Shown here: in pieces, positions 62,229 through 64,000 of the stretch | How the letters are laid out: each line of letters opens with the position of its first letter | Numbering within the stretch: position 1 is the first letter of the stretch | From: Todiramphus chloris collaris | Lineage: Eukaryota > Chordata > Aves > Coraciiformes > Alcedinidae | Length of the DNA: 64,000 bases | Direction: 5' to 3' | Assembly (NCBI GenBank): GCA_025345505.1 | Contig: JANVCC010000076.1 | Location: forward strand, 9,635,156-9,699,155 | Program-made: the position numbers and the translations under genes | The notes under the pieces: model-generated | Seen by the model: the letters and a program-made list of their open reading frames with translations, nothing else | The model's database searches: none | What the model was told of the DNA's origin: nothing

Positions 62229-62637
62229 CAGTGAAAGACAGACTGAGAGAGTTGGGATTGTTCAGTATGGAAAAGAGAAGGCTCCGGGGAGACCTTATTG
62301 TGGCTTCCAGTACCTGAAGGAGGCTACAAGAAAGCTGGGGAGGGACTTTTTAGGCTGTCAGGCAGTGACAGGACTAGAGAGAATGGATTAAAACTAGAGG
62401 TAGGTCAGTTCAGGTTAGACATTAGGAAGAATTTCTTCCCCATGAGGGTGGTGAGACACTGGGACAGGCTGCCCAGAGAGGTGGTGGAAGCCCCATCCTT
62501 GGAAGTTTTTAAGCCCAGGCTGGATGGGGCTCTGAGCAACCTGCTCTAGTGGGAGGTGTCCCTGCCCATGGCAGGGGGGTTGGAACTAGATGATCTTTAA
62601 GGTCGCTTCCAACGATGACAATTCTATGATTCTATGA
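62229..62637 (+). mobile_element. CR1 LINE, 3' fragment (ORF2 C-terminus and 3' UTR)
   Basis: Starts in the sequence encoding ERLRELG.FS ('GACTGAGAGAGTTGGGATTG') and shifts frame near 62300. It then reads GSDRTRENG, FRLDIRKNFFPMRV, HWDRLPREVVEAPSLEVFKPRLD and SNLL to a stop at 62549. The 3' UTR ends in 'GGGGGTTGGAACTAGATGATCTTTAAGGTCGCTTCC' and 'ATTCTATGATTCTATGA'. The C-terminal frame is well kept, so the insertion may be younger than the copies at 34-36 kb, but it is 5'-truncated and inactive. Confidence 0.95.
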
Positions 62638-64000
62638 AAGATGACACATGGTTTTAGCTTTGGTGTGCTGGGGAGAATTCCAGTAAGGCAAACCCTCGTT
62701 TCTGTCTTTTGTTACACTCACAATGTGTGACTTGGGAAATGCCATGACACTGACTAACATCTGCATTAATAGGATTGCTCCCTCAAAGTCACCACAGTTC
62801 TAAAAGACAAAGGAGGACCAACGATCTGTCAGCTCGATAATTCTCTTGGAAACCTTTTTCTTTCACAACACACTGTGTGTTATCTGGAAACATAGCTCGA
62901 CAAGAAATATTAATTCAAGGAGACAATATGCAGAAGGGATTGCAACAATTGTATGTGGCTGCACAGGGTAGGAAGAAGACACAGATTATCAGAGCTTGCA
63001 AGAATCTTAGCCTTTCACTTCTAAGACACTGAAATATTAGCATCTGACATGTTTCTCCAATTTTCTTATGTGTTTCATTATAAAAAGTGGCCACAACTGG
63101 AAGTTTAACCCCAGTATCTCTTCCTGGTAGTCCTGGAGAGGTCTTGCATCATGTACTGTAAACTCTTGAGGGACTGGGGGATTTTTAATTTTGCCTGACA
63201 GCTCATCATCCTGCAGCATTAATGGACACTTACTGTGCAGGGGAGTAGGAAAGATGAATTTAGATGCAAGGTGACCTCTCCCTCACCTTTTAGGAACCTG
63301 AATCCAATGCTCAGTTTAGAATGCTGTGTTGAGGAGATGTTCCTTAGACTTTATTCTAGGAAACAGCATCTGTGTAGGCACTGGAACAATAAGCTGTTGT
63401 ACATCAGCTGCTCAAGGGTAACTGAACTTTCTCTGACACTAGATGTGAGGAAATTTGAGAAATACCTTATCCCAAACTAGACTTGTGTAAATATGTTTAA
63501 AGAGAGATTTCTAAATTTAAAATATATGTAATATTTTTTCCTAACCCAATACTGAAAATTAGTTTAGTGATTCAGAGCTGACCTACTTGTGGGTGTATAC
63601 CATAACTGACCTTTGAAAGAGCTCACATTTGAATATGCTTCTTGCTTACAACTTTTGATATATTTCTTTTATAAACATTTCCACTATTTTATTAATTTTT
63701 GTAACCTATCCCAGAGCTCAGTCCATCTGCAATCACACTCCTACCCTCCACAGTTTCTCTCAGTCTACAGCTGTACAGCTGTCTGGTGATACCAAATTGA
63801 TCTCACTTGCACAGAGAATCTTCCAAGGGACACTATACATGTATTCTGTATAGCTGCCTGCTCTTCCTGATTGCATGCTGTTTAATTCCTACCAGGTCTT
63901 CCCTGATACTCTTTTCTGATATATATTGGTGTGTTTGTTTGTTTAGGAGAAAATACTTCTGCACTTTCAGAGAACTTACAGAGTTCCTCTTTACCACCCA
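62638..64000. other. non-coding block, no gene recognised
   Basis: Unique AT-leaning sequence to the window edge. Frames of 60 and 81 codons at 63037-63219 (minus) and 63235-63480 (plus) lack any recognisable domain. Confidence 0.5.

Noticed and set aside
1..64000. CRISPR arrays, operons, tRNA or rRNA genes, organelle insertions
   Set aside because: No regularly spaced direct repeats, tRNA-like cloverleaf boxes, rRNA motifs or dense same-strand gene arrays were seen, and the CR1 and LTR content marks the DNA as avian nuclear.

Overview
The window looks like bird nuclear DNA. The decisive evidence is the interspersed repeats. Five segments match avian CR1 LINEs, including 3' ends with the 'GGTTGGACTAGATGATCTTT...CTTCCAACC...ATTCTATGATTCTAT' signature and ORF2 reverse-transcriptase frames. 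Two segments have the layout of avian retroviral solo LTRs, and several fossil MIR/L3-type repeats are also present. CpG is scarce outside a few short patches, there are no operon-like gene arrays, and almost every listed open frame is under about 130 codons with no recognisable domain. I see no bacterial, phage or organelle features.

Layout. 1-29.6 kb is non-coding, AT-leaning sequence with old MIR-like relics (4.8, 16.3, 19.3, 26.3 and 27.6 kb), a purine-biased stretch (13.1-14.4 kb), hairpins and homopolymers. At 29.67 kb lies a very short CR1 3' end on the minus strand. 29.7-34.3 kb contains TAATTA-rich blocks that resemble conserved enhancers, plus another MIR relic. 34.27-36.07 kb holds two separate plus-strand CR1 3' fragments. 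39.07-41.33 kb holds a minus-strand CR1 ORF2 fragment split by a 714-bp solo LTR. The LTR has a clear 5-bp target duplication (TCATG), and removing 719 bp restores the CR1 reading phase. 41.7-46.8 kb is mostly unique sequence with one old L3/MIR-like relic and short tandem repeats. 46.85-48.32 kb is the only part that resembles a gene: a possible two-exon minus-strand gene for a small membrane protein, with a CpG-richer patch upstream. 49.1-49.75 kb is a second solo LTR. 49.75-62.2 kb is unique non-coding sequence with a near-perfect palindromic T-box (Brachyury) site at 55.03 kb. 62.23-62.64 kb is a fifth CR1 fragment.

No confidently known protein-coding gene lies in the window; it is best read as intergenic or intronic. 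The most interesting items are the candidate small gene, whose layout (signal peptide, tiny ectodomain with a cysteine, membrane segment with an aspartate) recalls FcR-gamma/CD3-zeta adaptors but lacks an ITAM; the T-box palindrome next to an everted nuclear-receptor repeat; and the LTR-in-CR1 nest. All family names come from memory of consensus sequences, and no database search was possible.
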